The notes: generated from the letters alone by a model not told the origin. 64,000 bases of DNA from Candidatus Koribacter versatilis Ellin345 (GCF_000014005.1 NC_008009.1:2108001-2172000); one strand, 5' to 3'. Shown: positions 8,426 through 17,677, counted from the stretch's first letter. Numbers and translations are program-made.

Positions 8426-9471
8426 GCAAAACGATGACGGCCGCAGTCCTCTATGGCAAAGAGGATGTTCGCATCGAAAAGGTGCCGGTTCCGAAAGTCG
8501 GTGAAGGGGAAATCCTCGTCAAGGTGCAGGTTGCCCTGACCTGTGGCACCGACGTAAAAGTGTATCGTCGCGGTTACCATGCCCGGATGATCGTGCCCCC
8601 GGCACTGTTCGGCCATGAACTCGCCGGCATTGTGGAAGAGGTTGGGCCCGGAGTAAAGCGCCTGAAAAAAGGAATGCGCGTGGTCGCGCTCAACTCGGCA
8701 CCTTGCGGGGTCTGCTTTTACTGCTCCAAGCACCAGGAAAATCTTTGTGAAGACCTGCTCTTCAATAACGGCGCTTATGCCGAGTACATTCTGATTCCGA
8801 AACGCATCGTCGAGAAGAACCTGCTCGTGATTCCGGATGGCGTTAGCTTCGACGAAGCTGCCGTCATCGAGCCGCTGGCCTGCGTGCTGCGCGGCCTGCA
8901 TGAAACCGGTATGGAAGTCGGCGACACCATTACCGTCATCGGCGCTGGTCCGATCGGCCTGATGTTCGTGAAGGCAGCCTCGATCTCTGGCTGCAAAGTG
9001 ATTTCCGTTGTAAAGCACGACGAGCAAGTGGAAGCCGCCAAGAAAATGGGCGCGCACAAAGTTGTGCAGATCACGAAGGTGGACGATCCAGTGAAGGCGG
9101 TCATCGAGCTGACACCGGAGCATCGTGGCTCCGACATTGTGATTGAAGCGGTTGGGCGACCGGATGCGTGGGAGTGGACGATTGATATGGTTCGCAAGGG
9201 CGGCACCGTGAATTTCTTCGGTGGCTGCGCCAAAGGAACCAAAGTCAACCTGAACACCGAGCGCCTGCACTATTCGGAGATCACGCTGAAGGCCACGTTC
9301 CATCACACCCCGGAAACAGTGCGCAAGGCGTTCGCGTTGATCGCAGAGCGCAAGATCAAAGGCTCCGATTACATTACCGGGGAAGCGCCATTGTCGCGCC
9401 TGACACAGGTGTTCAAGATGATGATTGAGCGCGGCGGCGAGATCAAGACCGCGATCATCCCAGGACACTGA
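8422..9471 (+). CDS. Zinc-dependent medium-chain alcohol dehydrogenase, copy 2
   Basis: This is a second, clearly different MDR dehydrogenase of 349 residues. Catalytic ligands are Cys41 (CGTD), His65 and Glu66, with Glu150. Structural zinc cysteines are Cys95, Cys98, Cys101 and Cys109, and the Rossmann motif VIGAGPIGL is at 172-180. The GTG at 8422 overlaps the preceding TGA (GTGA), with a purine-rich GGGAAGGACAG upstream. An ATG at 8434 is the alternative. The two dehydrogenases differ throughout, so this is an old pair and not a fresh duplication. They may oxidise and reduce successive intermediates, which is inference from adjacency. Confidence 0.85.
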   Translation: MSKTMTAAVLYGKEDVRIEKVPVPKVGEGEILVKVQVALTCGTDVKVYRRGYHARMIVPPALFGHELAGIVEEVGPGVKRLKKGMRVVALNSAPCGVCFYCSKHQENLCEDLLFNNGAYAEYILIPKRIVEKNLLVIPDGVSFDEAAVIEPLACVLRGLHETGMEVGDTITVIGAGPIGLMFVKAASISGCKVISVVKHDEQVEAAKKMGAHKVVQITKVDDPVKAVIELTPEHRGSDIVIEAVGRPDAWEWTIDMVRKGGTVNFFGGCAKGTKVNLNTERLHYSEITLKATFHHTPETVRKAFALIAERKIKGSDYITGEAPLSRLTQVFKMMIERGGEIKTAIIPGH

Positions 9472-9490
9472 TCTTCAATAGTTAAGTCGC

Positions 9491-10444
9491 ATGGCGAGTT
9501 ACATACAGCATCCAAGCGTGCCCGTTGATACCAATCAACACGTGGAAGCCGGGTGGGATCGTTTGCCGCTCGAGTACGCCATTCCGGCGACGGCGCCTTC
9601 GCTCGCCGAAGCGCAGGCCTATTGCAAGCGCCTCGCGACCAGCCACTACGAGAACTTTTCCGTCGTCACCTGGTTCCTGCCCAAACATCTGCATCAGCAG
9701 TTTTTCAACGTCTATGCGTACTGCCGCATCTCCGATGATCTCGGCGATGAGGTCGGCGACACCCAGCTCTCGCTGAAATTGCTCGACGAATGGGAGCACG
9801 AGCTCGATGCCTGCTACGATGGCACCCCGCGGCATCCTGTATTTGTCGCCTTACGCGAGACCGTTCGTGAGTTCGAAATTCCAAAGCATGAATTTTCCGA
9901 CCTGCTGATCGCTTTTCGCCAGGACCAGACCATCACCCGTTTTCCGACCTTCGACGATGTCCTTGCCTACTGCAAGTACTCGGCAAATCCCGTCGGACAT
10001 CTCGTGCTTTACCTCTGTGGCTACAAAGACGCCGAGCGCCAGCAGTTTTCCGACTACACCTGCACCGCGCTGCAACTCGCAAACTTCTGGCAGGATGTCT
10101 CCGTCGACTATGGCAAGGGCCGCATCTATCTTCCGCTCGACAGCATGCAGAAATTTGGCGTCAGTGAAGACGACATCGCAAACCGTCGTTCCACGCCGCA
10201 GTTCCTCGAACTGATGAAGTTTGAAGTCGCCCGTGCGCGCGAGTGGTTCGCCAAAGGCCTGCCGCTGGTGAAGATGGTCAACCGCGAACTGGCTCTCGAT
10301 GTTGAGCTCTTCTCGAATGGCGGCTTGGAAATTCTGAACGCGATCGAGCGGCAAGGTTACGACGTGCTCAAGTCGCGTCCGGTGATCTCGAAGCCAAAGA
10401 AGCTGTGGCTAGTCCTGCGCGCGGCTGCGGGGAAGCTGCTGTGA
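9491..10444 (+). CDS. hpnC: Hydroxysqualene synthase HpnC
   Basis: HpnC is a trans-isoprenyl diphosphate synthase-fold enzyme that converts presqualene diphosphate to hydroxysqualene. The 317-residue protein has the first Mg-binding motif as DDLGD (82-86, in YCRISDDLGDE) and the second in NFWQDVSVD (198-206). It precedes the paralogue hpnD with a 4-nt overlap. HpnC and HpnD look alike; the FWQD second motif and the order C-D-E match known hopanoid clusters. Function is firm at pathway level. Confidence 0.9.
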   Translation: MASYIQHPSVPVDTNQHVEAGWDRLPLEYAIPATAPSLAEAQAYCKRLATSHYENFSVVTWFLPKHLHQQFFNVYAYCRISDDLGDEVGDTQLSLKLLDEWEHELDACYDGTPRHPVFVALRETVREFEIPKHEFSDLLIAFRQDQTITRFPTFDDVLAYCKYSANPVGHLVLYLCGYKDAERQQFSDYTCTALQLANFWQDVSVDYGKGRIYLPLDSMQKFGVSEDDIANRRSTPQFLELMKFEVARAREWFAKGLPLVKMVNRELALDVELFSNGGLEILNAIERQGYDVLKSRPVISKPKKLWLVLRAAAGKLL

Positions 10445-11391
10445 GCGCGGAGAAGAAACAACATCCGCTGCAACTCTCGACGGCCTACGCCGTGTGCCGC
10501 CACATCACGCGCTCGCAGGCCAAAAATTTCTACTACGCATTTCTGGTGCTGCCACGCCGCAAGCGCAACGCGCTCTGCGCTGTGTACGCGTTCATGCGCC
10601 ACGCCGATGACATCTCCGACGACGAAGCCATCCCCGTTCTCGTTCGTCGCGAAAAGCTCTCTACATTGCTCGACAATTTCCATCGCGCAATTGCTGGCGA
10701 ACCCACCGACGACCCCGTCCTGATCGCGTTAGCCCACACGCAGAAGACCTACGAAGTGCCGATGGAGTGGCTCGACAAGCTCGTCTTCGGCACCATGATG
10801 GATCTGCACGACGACACGCCCGCAGTCACAGAATCAGTAGCAGCTGAGGGCGGAAGCACGGCCGTCCTGACCAAACGCATCCTCACCTTCCCGACATTCG
10901 ACGACTTGTATGCCTACTGCTATCACGTGGCTTCCGTCGTCGGACTTGTCTGCATCAAGATCTTCGGTTACCGCGATCCCAAGGCTGAGAAGCTCGCAGA
11001 GCGTACCGGCATCGCGTTTCAGTTGACCAATATCATTCGCGACGTGAAAGAAGACGCCGCAATGAGCCGCGTCTATCTGCCCGAACGTGACCTGCAGACC
11101 TTCGGCATCACTCCCGAAGCCGTTGCTGCTTGGCCGACGTTGGAGCAGTTGCAGCCCGTGCTGCAACTCGAAGGCGAGCGCGCAATGGGCTACTACCAAT
11201 CGGCGCAGGAACTCGTTGGCTTGATTGACGACGACAGCCAACCCGCGCTCTGGGCGCTGGTCGAAATCTATCGCCAACTGATGGAGAAGATCGCCGCGAA
11301 GAAGTACGACGTCTTCACCGACCGCGTGCGCCTCACCACGGGCGAGAAGCTCAAGATCGTCGCAAAGGGGCTCGTGCGTCGCCTGTCATGA
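10441..11391 (+). CDS. hpnD: Presqualene diphosphate synthase HpnD
   Basis: HpnD condenses two farnesyl diphosphates to presqualene diphosphate. The 316-residue protein shows DDISD (56-60) and NIIRDVKED (197-205), the two Asp-rich Mg motifs. GTG at 10441 overlaps the hpnC stop and opens the family N-terminus; earlier in-frame codons lie inside hpnC. Residues about 124-147 (from DDTPAV to LTKRI) look like an insertion between the two halves relative to a typical HpnD, worth checking in a structure model. The stop overlaps the hpnE start (ATGA). Confidence 0.9.
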   Translation: MSAEKKQHPLQLSTAYAVCRHITRSQAKNFYYAFLVLPRRKRNALCAVYAFMRHADDISDDEAIPVLVRREKLSTLLDNFHRAIAGEPTDDPVLIALAHTQKTYEVPMEWLDKLVFGTMMDLHDDTPAVTESVAAEGGSTAVLTKRILTFPTFDDLYAYCYHVASVVGLVCIKIFGYRDPKAEKLAERTGIAFQLTNIIRDVKEDAAMSRVYLPERDLQTFGITPEAVAAWPTLEQLQPVLQLEGERAMGYYQSAQELVGLIDDDSQPALWALVEIYRQLMEKIAAKKYDVFTDRVRLTTGEKLKIVAKGLVRRLS

Positions 11392-12833
11392 GCGCCACTC
11401 TCACCGCAACCCAATTGAAAGCAGAGCAACCGACGGGCAAGAAGGCACGTGTGGCCATTGTCGGCGGCGGTCTCGCCGGCCTCGCAGCCGGATGCGCCCT
11501 CGCGGACGCCGGCTTCTCGGTGAAGCTCTTCGAGCGCAAGCCGTTCCTCGGTGGACGCGCGTCGTCCTATCAGCATCCCGCTACCGGCGAAGTCGTGGAC
11601 AACTGCCAGCACGTGCTGCTCGGCTGCTGCACCAATCTCCTCGACTTTTACAAACGCCTCGGTGTCGAAGACCAGATCCGCTGGTTTGAGCAGTTGACCT
11701 TCATGCTCCCCAACGGCAAAGCTGGAACCATCGAGCCTTCCGGCCTGCCCGCGCCGCTCCACGCCTCGCCGGCGTTTTTGAAGTTCAAAGTGCTCAGTCT
11801 CGGCGATAAGCTTTCTATCGCGCGCGCCATGCTCGCGCTCATGCGCGGACTGCCGAAAGAATCCGGAGACAATTTCCTTTCCTGGCTCAAGCGCCACGGC
11901 CAAACCGAGCACGCCATCAATCGCTTCTGGGCGCCGGTGTTGATTAGCGCGCTCAATGATGATCTCGACCAGGTTTCCGTTCGGTACGCCGCGATGGTTT
12001 TTCGCGAGTCGTTCCTGAAGTCGGCGGAGGCAGGGAAGATGGGCGTTCCTGCGGCGCCACTGAGCGACATCTACGGGCGTGCCGGCGAATACATTGAGAA
12101 GCGTGGTGGCGAAGTCGTGTTGCGAGCCTCGGTAGACCAACTCACTTTGCAGGATTCGCGCGTTCTGTTGCGCGTGAACGGCGAGCAGATCGAAAGCGAT
12201 TATGTCGTTCTCGCAGCGCCCTTTTTCGAATCCGTAAAACTGCTCCCAGAAGCCGACAGTGAGGGGCTCCGCTCACAGATTGGCGAACTCAAGACCGTGC
12301 CGATCACCGGCATTCACTTTTGGTTCGACCGCGAAGTCACGCCGCTGGAGCACGCTGTGCTTCTCGATCGAACCATCCAGTGGATGTTCCAAAAGTCGAA
12401 GCTCCTCCGCGGCCAACGTGACGAAGGCGCGCCTCTCGCTGCCGGTAGCCACATTGAACTCGTAGTGAGCTCTTCCAAATCGCTGCTGACCATGGGCCGG
12501 AATGAGATTCTCGATCTCGCGTTGAAAGAGTTCTACGAGTTCTTTCCGCAGGCTAAAGAAGCGCGCGTCCTGAAGTCGGCTGTGATCAAAGAGGTGCACG
12601 CCACGTTTTCACCCGCGCCGCAGGGAGATCGCTACCGCCCGCTCCCAATCACGCCGTGGCCGCGTATTTTTCTAAGTGGCGATTGGACTGCCACTGGCTG
12701 GCCTGCCACCATGGAAGGTGCAGTGCGCGGCGGATACCTTACGGCAGAAGCGTTGAGTTTCGCCACGGGAAATCAACGCAAGTTCCTGGTGCCTGATCTC
12801 GGCGCCAAGGGCCTTATGAAACTGTTCCCTTAG
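11388..12833 (+). CDS. hpnE: Hydroxysqualene dehydroxylase HpnE
   Basis: HpnE is an FAD-dependent amine-oxidase/phytoene-desaturase-fold enzyme that reductively removes the hydroxyl of hydroxysqualene to give squalene. The 481-residue protein has the dinucleotide motif VAIVGGGLAGLAAG (22-35) ending in the acidic FER (48-50). The C-terminal FAD motif is at IFLSGDWTATGWPATMEGAVRGG. It is the last gene of the translationally coupled hpnC-D-E set and of the whole hopanoid run; 113 bp without a gene follow. Confidence 0.92.
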   Translation: MSATLTATQLKAEQPTGKKARVAIVGGGLAGLAAGCALADAGFSVKLFERKPFLGGRASSYQHPATGEVVDNCQHVLLGCCTNLLDFYKRLGVEDQIRWFEQLTFMLPNGKAGTIEPSGLPAPLHASPAFLKFKVLSLGDKLSIARAMLALMRGLPKESGDNFLSWLKRHGQTEHAINRFWAPVLISALNDDLDQVSVRYAAMVFRESFLKSAEAGKMGVPAAPLSDIYGRAGEYIEKRGGEVVLRASVDQLTLQDSRVLLRVNGEQIESDYVVLAAPFFESVKLLPEADSEGLRSQIGELKTVPITGIHFWFDREVTPLEHAVLLDRTIQWMFQKSKLLRGQRDEGAPLAAGSHIELVVSSSKSLLTMGRNEILDLALKEFYEFFPQAKEARVLKSAVIKEVHATFSPAPQGDRYRPLPITPWPRIFLSGDWTATGWPATMEGAVRGGYLTAEALSFATGNQRKFLVPDLGAKGLMKLFP

Positions 12834-12946
12834 AGACTTTGGTCTCGGTTGCCTGCACATTTGAATCCTTAGCGCACGTTTGTGCGTCTTACACCCGATA
12901 ACGTGTCGGTGTGGTCCGACGCTAAACTGTTACGCCGGAGCGAACC

Positions 12947-14626
12947 ATGTCCACTTGGCCGATACCCAGTAATCCCGACGCAACCACCGACATCTTTCCA
13001 ACCCTCGCCGAGAGTGAGATTGACCGCCTGCGCGCATTCGGCAAGATCCGCCAGGGCCGATCCGGCGATATTCTTTTCGAACCCAATACCCCGAACATAC
13101 CGTTCTTTGTTGTGCTTTCCGGCGAAATGGAAATCGTTCAGCCAACGAGCGAGGGCGAGCGTTCGATCGTCGTGCACACTCCCGGACACTTCACCGGCGA
13201 ACTCAACATGATCTCCGGTCAGCGCAGCCTCGTGCGCGCTCGAATCTCCAAACCGGGCGAAATCCTTGAGATCACGCCCGACGCCCTCCGCTCCATCATC
13301 AACAGTGACGCCAAGTTGAGCGAAGTGTTCATGCGCGCCTTCATTCTGCGGCGTGTTGCGCTTGTGCGTGCGGGTTACGGAAACGTCGTCGTGCTCGGCT
13401 CGCGCTACTCGGCAACCACGCTCCATATCCGTGAATTTCTCGGGCGCAACGGTTATCCCTATACGTACATGGACCTCGATACCGACAAAGGCGCGCAGGA
13501 GATGCTCGATGCCTTCAAGGTGACGACCAAGTGCATTCCGGTCGTGATCTGCAACGGGCGCACGGTCATGCGCAATCCATCCACAACTGCGTTGGCGAAT
13601 TGCCTCGGCTTCAACTCCAGCGTTGACACAAAGCAGTTGCGTGATGTGGTCGTTATCGGTGGAGGCCCGTCGGGATTAGCCGCCGCGGTGTACGGCGCAT
13701 CCGAAGGGCTGGATACATTAGTCATTGAATCGGAAGCTCCCGGTGGTCAGGCGGGTTCAAGCTCGAAGATCGAGAATTATCTCGGATTTCCAACCGGAGT
13801 CTCCGGGCAGGAGCTTGCCTCACGCGCGCTCACCCAGGCGCAAAAATTCGGCGCCAAGATGCTCATCGCCAACCAGGTCGTCGGCGTCCGTTGCGATGAG
13901 CGTCCTTACGAAGTGCTCCTTGAAGACGGCAGCCGCATCGCCACCCGAGCAATTGTGATCGCCAGCGGTGCGCACTACAACAAGCCCAACATTCCCAACC
14001 TGAAGCAGTTCGAGGGCAACGGCGTTTACTACGGCGCAACATTTCTCGAGTCCCAGCTCTGTGGCGAAGAAGAAGTCATTGTCGTCGGGGGAGGGAACTC
14101 GGCAGGACAAGCAGCCGTGTACCTGTCGCAGACCGCGCGCAAAGTCCACATGCTGGTGAGATCTGGAAATCTTTCGGACACGATGTCGCGCTACTTGATC
14201 CAGCGCATTGAGGAGAACCCGCGCATCGATCTGCGGATTCGCACCGAGATCGCCGCGATGCACGGCGAGAATCACCTGGAAAGCGTGGAGTGGATCAACC
14301 GCGAGAGCAACACGGTCGAGAGCCACGACATTCGGCATGTGTTCATCATGGCTGGCGCATCGCCGCGCACCGAATGGTTGCAGGGTTGTCTTGAGATGGA
14401 CGACAAAGGGTTCATCCTCACTGGCCGCGACCTCGATCCTGTCAACGGGAACGGGCACCTTTCAAAGTGGCCCCTCCGCCGCGAGCCTTACATGCTTGAG
14501 ACCAGCCTGCCGGGCGTGTTCGCCGTGGGCGATGTCCGCGCAAACAACGTGAAGCGGGTGGCGTCGGCGGTGGGCGAAGGTTCCATCGCAATTTCGCTCG
14601 TCCATCGCGTGTTGCCGGAATTGTAA
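12947..14626 (+). CDS. cNMP-binding/glutaredoxin-like/thioredoxin-reductase-like fusion
   Basis: Three domains are joined in 559 residues. Residues about 17-135 form a cyclic-nucleotide-binding beta-roll. About 146-222 is a thioredoxin/glutaredoxin-like fold with a cis-Pro-like KCIPVV. About 233-559 is a thioredoxin-reductase-like flavoprotein with VVVIGGGPSGLAAA (234-247), EAPGGQAG (263-270) and a second Rossmann motif, VIVVGGGNSAG (377-387). The redox CxxC of true reductases is absent: the equivalent site reads GATF (363-366). The glutaredoxin-like domain has SRYS (152-155) where CxxC would be. It is therefore unlikely to be an ordinary thioredoxin reductase; a ligand-regulated flavin oxidoreductase is more likely. 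No cofactor or partner is encoded alongside. Confidence 0.85.
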   Translation: MSTWPIPSNPDATTDIFPTLAESEIDRLRAFGKIRQGRSGDILFEPNTPNIPFFVVLSGEMEIVQPTSEGERSIVVHTPGHFTGELNMISGQRSLVRARISKPGEILEITPDALRSIINSDAKLSEVFMRAFILRRVALVRAGYGNVVVLGSRYSATTLHIREFLGRNGYPYTYMDLDTDKGAQEMLDAFKVTTKCIPVVICNGRTVMRNPSTTALANCLGFNSSVDTKQLRDVVVIGGGPSGLAAAVYGASEGLDTLVIESEAPGGQAGSSSKIENYLGFPTGVSGQELASRALTQAQKFGAKMLIANQVVGVRCDERPYEVLLEDGSRIATRAIVIASGAHYNKPNIPNLKQFEGNGVYYGATFLESQLCGEEEVIVVGGGNSAGQAAVYLSQTARKVHMLVRSGNLSDTMSRYLIQRIEENPRIDLRIRTEIAAMHGENHLESVEWINRESNTVESHDIRHVFIMAGASPRTEWLQGCLEMDDKGFILTGRDLDPVNGNGHLSKWPLRREPYMLETSLPGVFAVGDVRANNVKRVASAVGEGSIAISLVHRVLPEL

Positions 14627-14641
14627 GCTGCAGGAAATTGC

Positions 14642-14657
14642 ATCGACAATTGTCGAT
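14642..14657. repeat. 16-bp perfect palindrome
   Basis: ATCGACAATTGTCGAT is fully self-complementary. It lies 16 bp after the flavoprotein stop and 28 bp before the methyltransferase start. With no spacer it would make a poor hairpin but a good site for a dimeric repressor. No T-run follows, so it is not a terminator. Confidence 0.5.
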
Positions 14658-14685
14658 ATCGTGCGACGAGTATTAATCTATTTGC

Positions 14686-15480
14686 ATGGCTTCGCACCCC
14701 CGCGAATGGAATTCCACGCAATATCACCAGCTCTCGGACCCGCAGTTTCAATGGGGATTGAAGGTCCTCGACCGCGTTATGTTGCGCGGCGACGAAACCG
14801 TGCTCGACGCCGGATGCGGCACCGGGCGCGTGACGGCAGAACTGACGCGAAGGTTGCCGAAAGGGCGCGTCATCGCCTCCGATGTTTCGGAAAACATGCT
14901 TGCCGGTGCGCGGGAGCATCTTCACTCCCAGTTCAACGGACGCGTGAGCTACGTTCGGGCAGACATGGCGGATTTACCGCTGGAGAACGAAGTGGACATC
15001 GTCTTCAGTACCGCGGCCTTTCATTGGGTGAAGGACCACGACGCTCTTTTCCGTAGCCTGTTTCGCGCTCTTAAGCCCGGCGGCCATGTGGTTGCGCAGT
15101 GCGGTGGCGGCCCGAACCTGGAGATCATTCGGGGACGCGCCGACCGCCTGATTTCCGAAGACCGCGTTTTGCGCAGCGCGATGGTGGCATTCGAAAATCC
15201 TTGGGTCTACGCGTTACCGGAACAAACTACAGGACGCCTGCGCCGTGCCGGCTTCGCGGATGCCGAAGCCTGGCTGCAATCGACGCCTACCACCATTGAC
15301 GACCCCGATCGGTACCACGAGTTTCTGCGCACCGTAATCCTGCGGGCGCACATCTCGCACATGCCCTCCGACGCTGCAGAACATTTGCTTGAACGGATGA
15401 CCGAGCTCGGCGCGAAGGATAAACCGGCTTTCACGCTCGACTATTGGCGACTCAATATCGACGCCAGAAAAGCTAGCTGA
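14686..15480 (+). CDS. Class I SAM-dependent methyltransferase
   Basis: The 264-residue protein has motif I VLDAGCGTGRVTAEL (39-53) for S-adenosylmethionine binding. An acidic loop follows, then DIVFSTAAFHWV, which resembles the trans-aconitate 2-methyltransferase (Tam)-like group. The C-terminal helices supply a substrate lid. The substrate could be a small carboxylic acid or another metabolite. Its 3' end overlaps convergent cutA by 8 bp. The palindrome just upstream may control it. Confidence 0.8.
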   Translation: MASHPREWNSTQYHQLSDPQFQWGLKVLDRVMLRGDETVLDAGCGTGRVTAELTRRLPKGRVIASDVSENMLAGAREHLHSQFNGRVSYVRADMADLPLENEVDIVFSTAAFHWVKDHDALFRSLFRALKPGGHVVAQCGGGPNLEIIRGRADRLISEDRVLRSAMVAFENPWVYALPEQTTGRLRRAGFADAEAWLQSTPTTIDDPDRYHEFLRTVILRAHISHMPSDAAEHLLERMTELGAKDKPAFTLDYWRLNIDARKAS

Positions 15481-15790
15481 CGCTCTCCCGAATCCACCCG
15501 AGATAAGCCTCGCTGCCACTTTCGACGGCAAGTACTACGAATTCGGGCACCTCGTAAGGATGGAGTTTCAACAGGCGCTCACGCAGTGCGTCTACCTTGC
15601 CGGCTGCGGTTTTGATCGTCAGTACATATTCGAGTGAGTGGTCCATCTTGCCCTGCCACCAATAGATCGACTCGACTGCCGGTGCGACGTTCACGCAGGC
15701 CGCGAGCTTCTCCTGCACGAGCGTTTGGGCGATCGACATCGCGGTCTCGTGCACTGCGACGGTGGTCAAAATGATTCTCGCATCGGTCAT
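15473..15790 (-). CDS. cutA: CutA-like divalent-cation tolerance protein
   Basis: The 105-residue protein has the CutA1 signatures LAACVN (29-34), YWWQGK (43-48) and HPYEVPE (77-83) of a small trimeric ferredoxin-like fold related to PII. CutA was first linked to copper tolerance; its molecular role is unsettled. The start at 15790 (MTDARIILTTV) fits the family; in-frame codons further upstream give no conserved sequence. It is divergent from the phosphohexomutase gene. Confidence 0.9.
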   Translation of the reverse strand: MTDARIILTTVAVHETAMSIAQTLVQEKLAACVNVAPAVESIYWWQGKMDHSLEYVLTIKTAAGKVDALRERLLKLHPYEVPEFVVLAVESGSEAYLGWIRESVS

Positions 15791-15904
15791 GGCCACTGAT
15801 TCTGCGGCTTCCACAGCTCTCAACGCAAGCCGACGGGCTACAATGTTTTTTCGGTCAAGCGGTCGAATCCAACCCGCCTGTGTTTTCGGCATCGAAGGCT
15901 AGCA

Positions 15905-17308
15905 ATGGCAACGCAGATTAAGTTTGGGACCTCGGGATGGCGTGCCATCGTGGCCGAGGATTTTACCTTTGCAAACGTCCGCCGCGCCGTTACCGGCATC
16001 GCCAAGTTCGTCGCCAGGCGCGACCAGCACCCGTCGCTTATCGTCGGGCGTGACCCGCGCTTTCTCGGCGAAGCGTTCGTCGCCGAAGCGGCGGCAATCC
16101 TTGCCAGCCACGGTGTGAAACCGTTCGTGATCAACGACGCTGCGCCCACGCCCGGCATCGCGTGGGAAATCATGACCCGCAAGACTGGTGGCGCTATCAA
16201 CTTCACCGCTTCGCATAATCCGCCGGAATACAACGGCATCAAGTACTCCACCCCCGACGGCGCTCCCGCCTTGCCTGAAACGACACAGGGGATCGAGGCC
16301 GAAATCGCCAAGCTCGACGCCGTGGATCCCGTGAAGCCGAACTCTTCCGACCCTGAAGCTGAGACCATCGACATCAAAGCGAATTACCTGTCGCGTTTGA
16401 AGGAGGTCGTTGACCTCGCCGCCATTAAGAAGTCCGGCCTGAAAGTCGTCTACGACCCCCTATGGGGCGCAGCCCGCGGCTATCCCGACAGCCTGCTTCG
16501 CGATGCCGGAGTCTCCACCGCGACTGTCCACGATGTTCGCGACGTTCTGTTCGGAGGACACGCTCCGGAGCCTGATGATCATTTGCTCAACGACCTCCGC
16601 GCCAAGATGAAGGAAACTGGCGCTGGCATCGGCATTGCCACCGATGGCGACGCCGACCGCTTTGGCATTGTTGACGCCGACGGGACCTTCATCCAGCCCA
16701 ACTACATCATCGCCCTGCTATTCGACTATCTCGTCGAAACCCGCGGCTGGAAGAACGGTGTCGCAAAATCTGTCGCGACCACGAACCTCGTAAACGCCCT
16801 TGCCGAGCATCATAAGGTGGAGCTGCACGAAACGCCGGTCGGCTTCAAATACATCGGCGAACTGATCAAGCAGGACAAGATCGCCATCGGCGGGGAAGAG
16901 AGCGCAGGATTGTCGATCCGTCATCACGTTCCCGAGAAGGACGGCGTGCTTGCCTGCCTTCTCTGCTGCGAGATGGTTGCGAAACGCGGCAAGCCGATGG
17001 GCGCACAATTACACGAACTATTTGGCAAGGTTGGTTCCTTCTACCCCGAAAGACAGAACTTCCACTTGACGCCGGAGCAGAAAGAGACGTTCACTAAAAA
17101 ACTGAAGTCCGAGCCGAAGGATTTCCACGGCAAGCGTGTCGTTGAAATCAATCGCAAGGACGGACTGAAGCTGGTTCTCGACGACGGCTCCTGGGTTTGC
17201 TACCGCGTGAGCGGTACCGAACCGGTGGTCAGGGCATACACCGAGGCGCGCAGCGAGCAGGGTCTGAAGGATCTGAGCGCCGCCGCCAAGCAGTTCGTAT
17301 TTGGATAG
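15905..17308 (+). CDS. Phosphoglucomutase/phosphomannomutase
   Basis: This alpha-D-phosphohexomutase of 467 residues interconverts hexose 1- and 6-phosphates. The phosphoserine motif is TASHNP with Ser103, the metal loop is DGDADR (247-252), the sugar loop is GGEESAG, and the phosphate-binding loop is RVSGTEP near the C-terminus. All four active-site loops are intact. The start FGTSGWRA is typical of bacterial PGM. Sugar specificity (glucose, mannose or both) is not decidable. A small divisome-like gene follows three bases later. Confidence 0.92.
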   Translation: MATQIKFGTSGWRAIVAEDFTFANVRRAVTGIAKFVARRDQHPSLIVGRDPRFLGEAFVAEAAAILASHGVKPFVINDAAPTPGIAWEIMTRKTGGAINFTASHNPPEYNGIKYSTPDGAPALPETTQGIEAEIAKLDAVDPVKPNSSDPEAETIDIKANYLSRLKEVVDLAAIKKSGLKVVYDPLWGAARGYPDSLLRDAGVSTATVHDVRDVLFGGHAPEPDDHLLNDLRAKMKETGAGIGIATDGDADRFGIVDADGTFIQPNYIIALLFDYLVETRGWKNGVAKSVATTNLVNALAEHHKVELHETPVGFKYIGELIKQDKIAIGGEESAGLSIRHHVPEKDGVLACLLCCEMVAKRGKPMGAQLHELFGKVGSFYPERQNFHLTPEQKETFTKKLKSEPKDFHGKRVVEINRKDGLKLVLDDGSWVCYRVSGTEPVVRAYTEARSEQGLKDLSAAAKQFVFG

Positions 17309-17311
17309 AAG

Positions 17312-17677
17312 ATGACATTTGTAGAACAGTGGCAGGAAGTTTGGGAGCAGTGGAAGCGCAAGGCAGCCATCGTCGCCACGGCGCTGCTGACCTGCGCCGT
17401 CTTCTATCACGTCGTCTTCGGCGCCAACGGCTGGATGGTGTACCAGAAAAAGAAAGCCGAGTATCAGCGGCTGCAAGGCGAGTTCCAGAAGCTCAATACC
17501 GAAAACGCCGCGCTCCAGAAGGACGTGAAATCGCTCAAGTCGGACAAGTCTGCCATCGAGCGCGAGGCTCGCGAACAGTTGCACTATACCCGCCCGGGTG
17601 AGGTGGTATACGTCATGCCTCAAGCCAAGGCTGGGGGCGGCAATCCTCCTGCCGTTAACACCGCGGAAAAGCACTGA
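17312..17677 (+). CDS. FtsB/DivIC-like septum formation initiator
   Basis: This 121-residue single-pass membrane protein has a cytoplasmic N-terminus, a membrane segment at about 18-37 and a heptad-rich coiled coil at about 44-85. A short periplasmic tail follows with the REQLHYTRPGEVVYV signature of the FtsB/DivIC family. These proteins bridge FtsL and FtsQ in the divisome. It starts three bases after the mutase stop, so the two are probably cotranscribed. The name of the exact orthologue is not certain. Confidence 0.82.
   Translation: MTFVEQWQEVWEQWKRKAAIVATALLTCAVFYHVVFGANGWMVYQKKKAEYQRLQGEFQKLNTENAALQKDVKSLKSDKSAIEREAREQLHYTRPGEVVYVMPQAKAGGGNPPAVNTAEKH

Noticed and set aside
8161-9468. 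435-codon open frame opposite the second MDR dehydrogenase
   Set aside because: Antisense to a gene with intact zinc and Rossmann motifs; the frame has no recognisable domain or ribosome-binding site.
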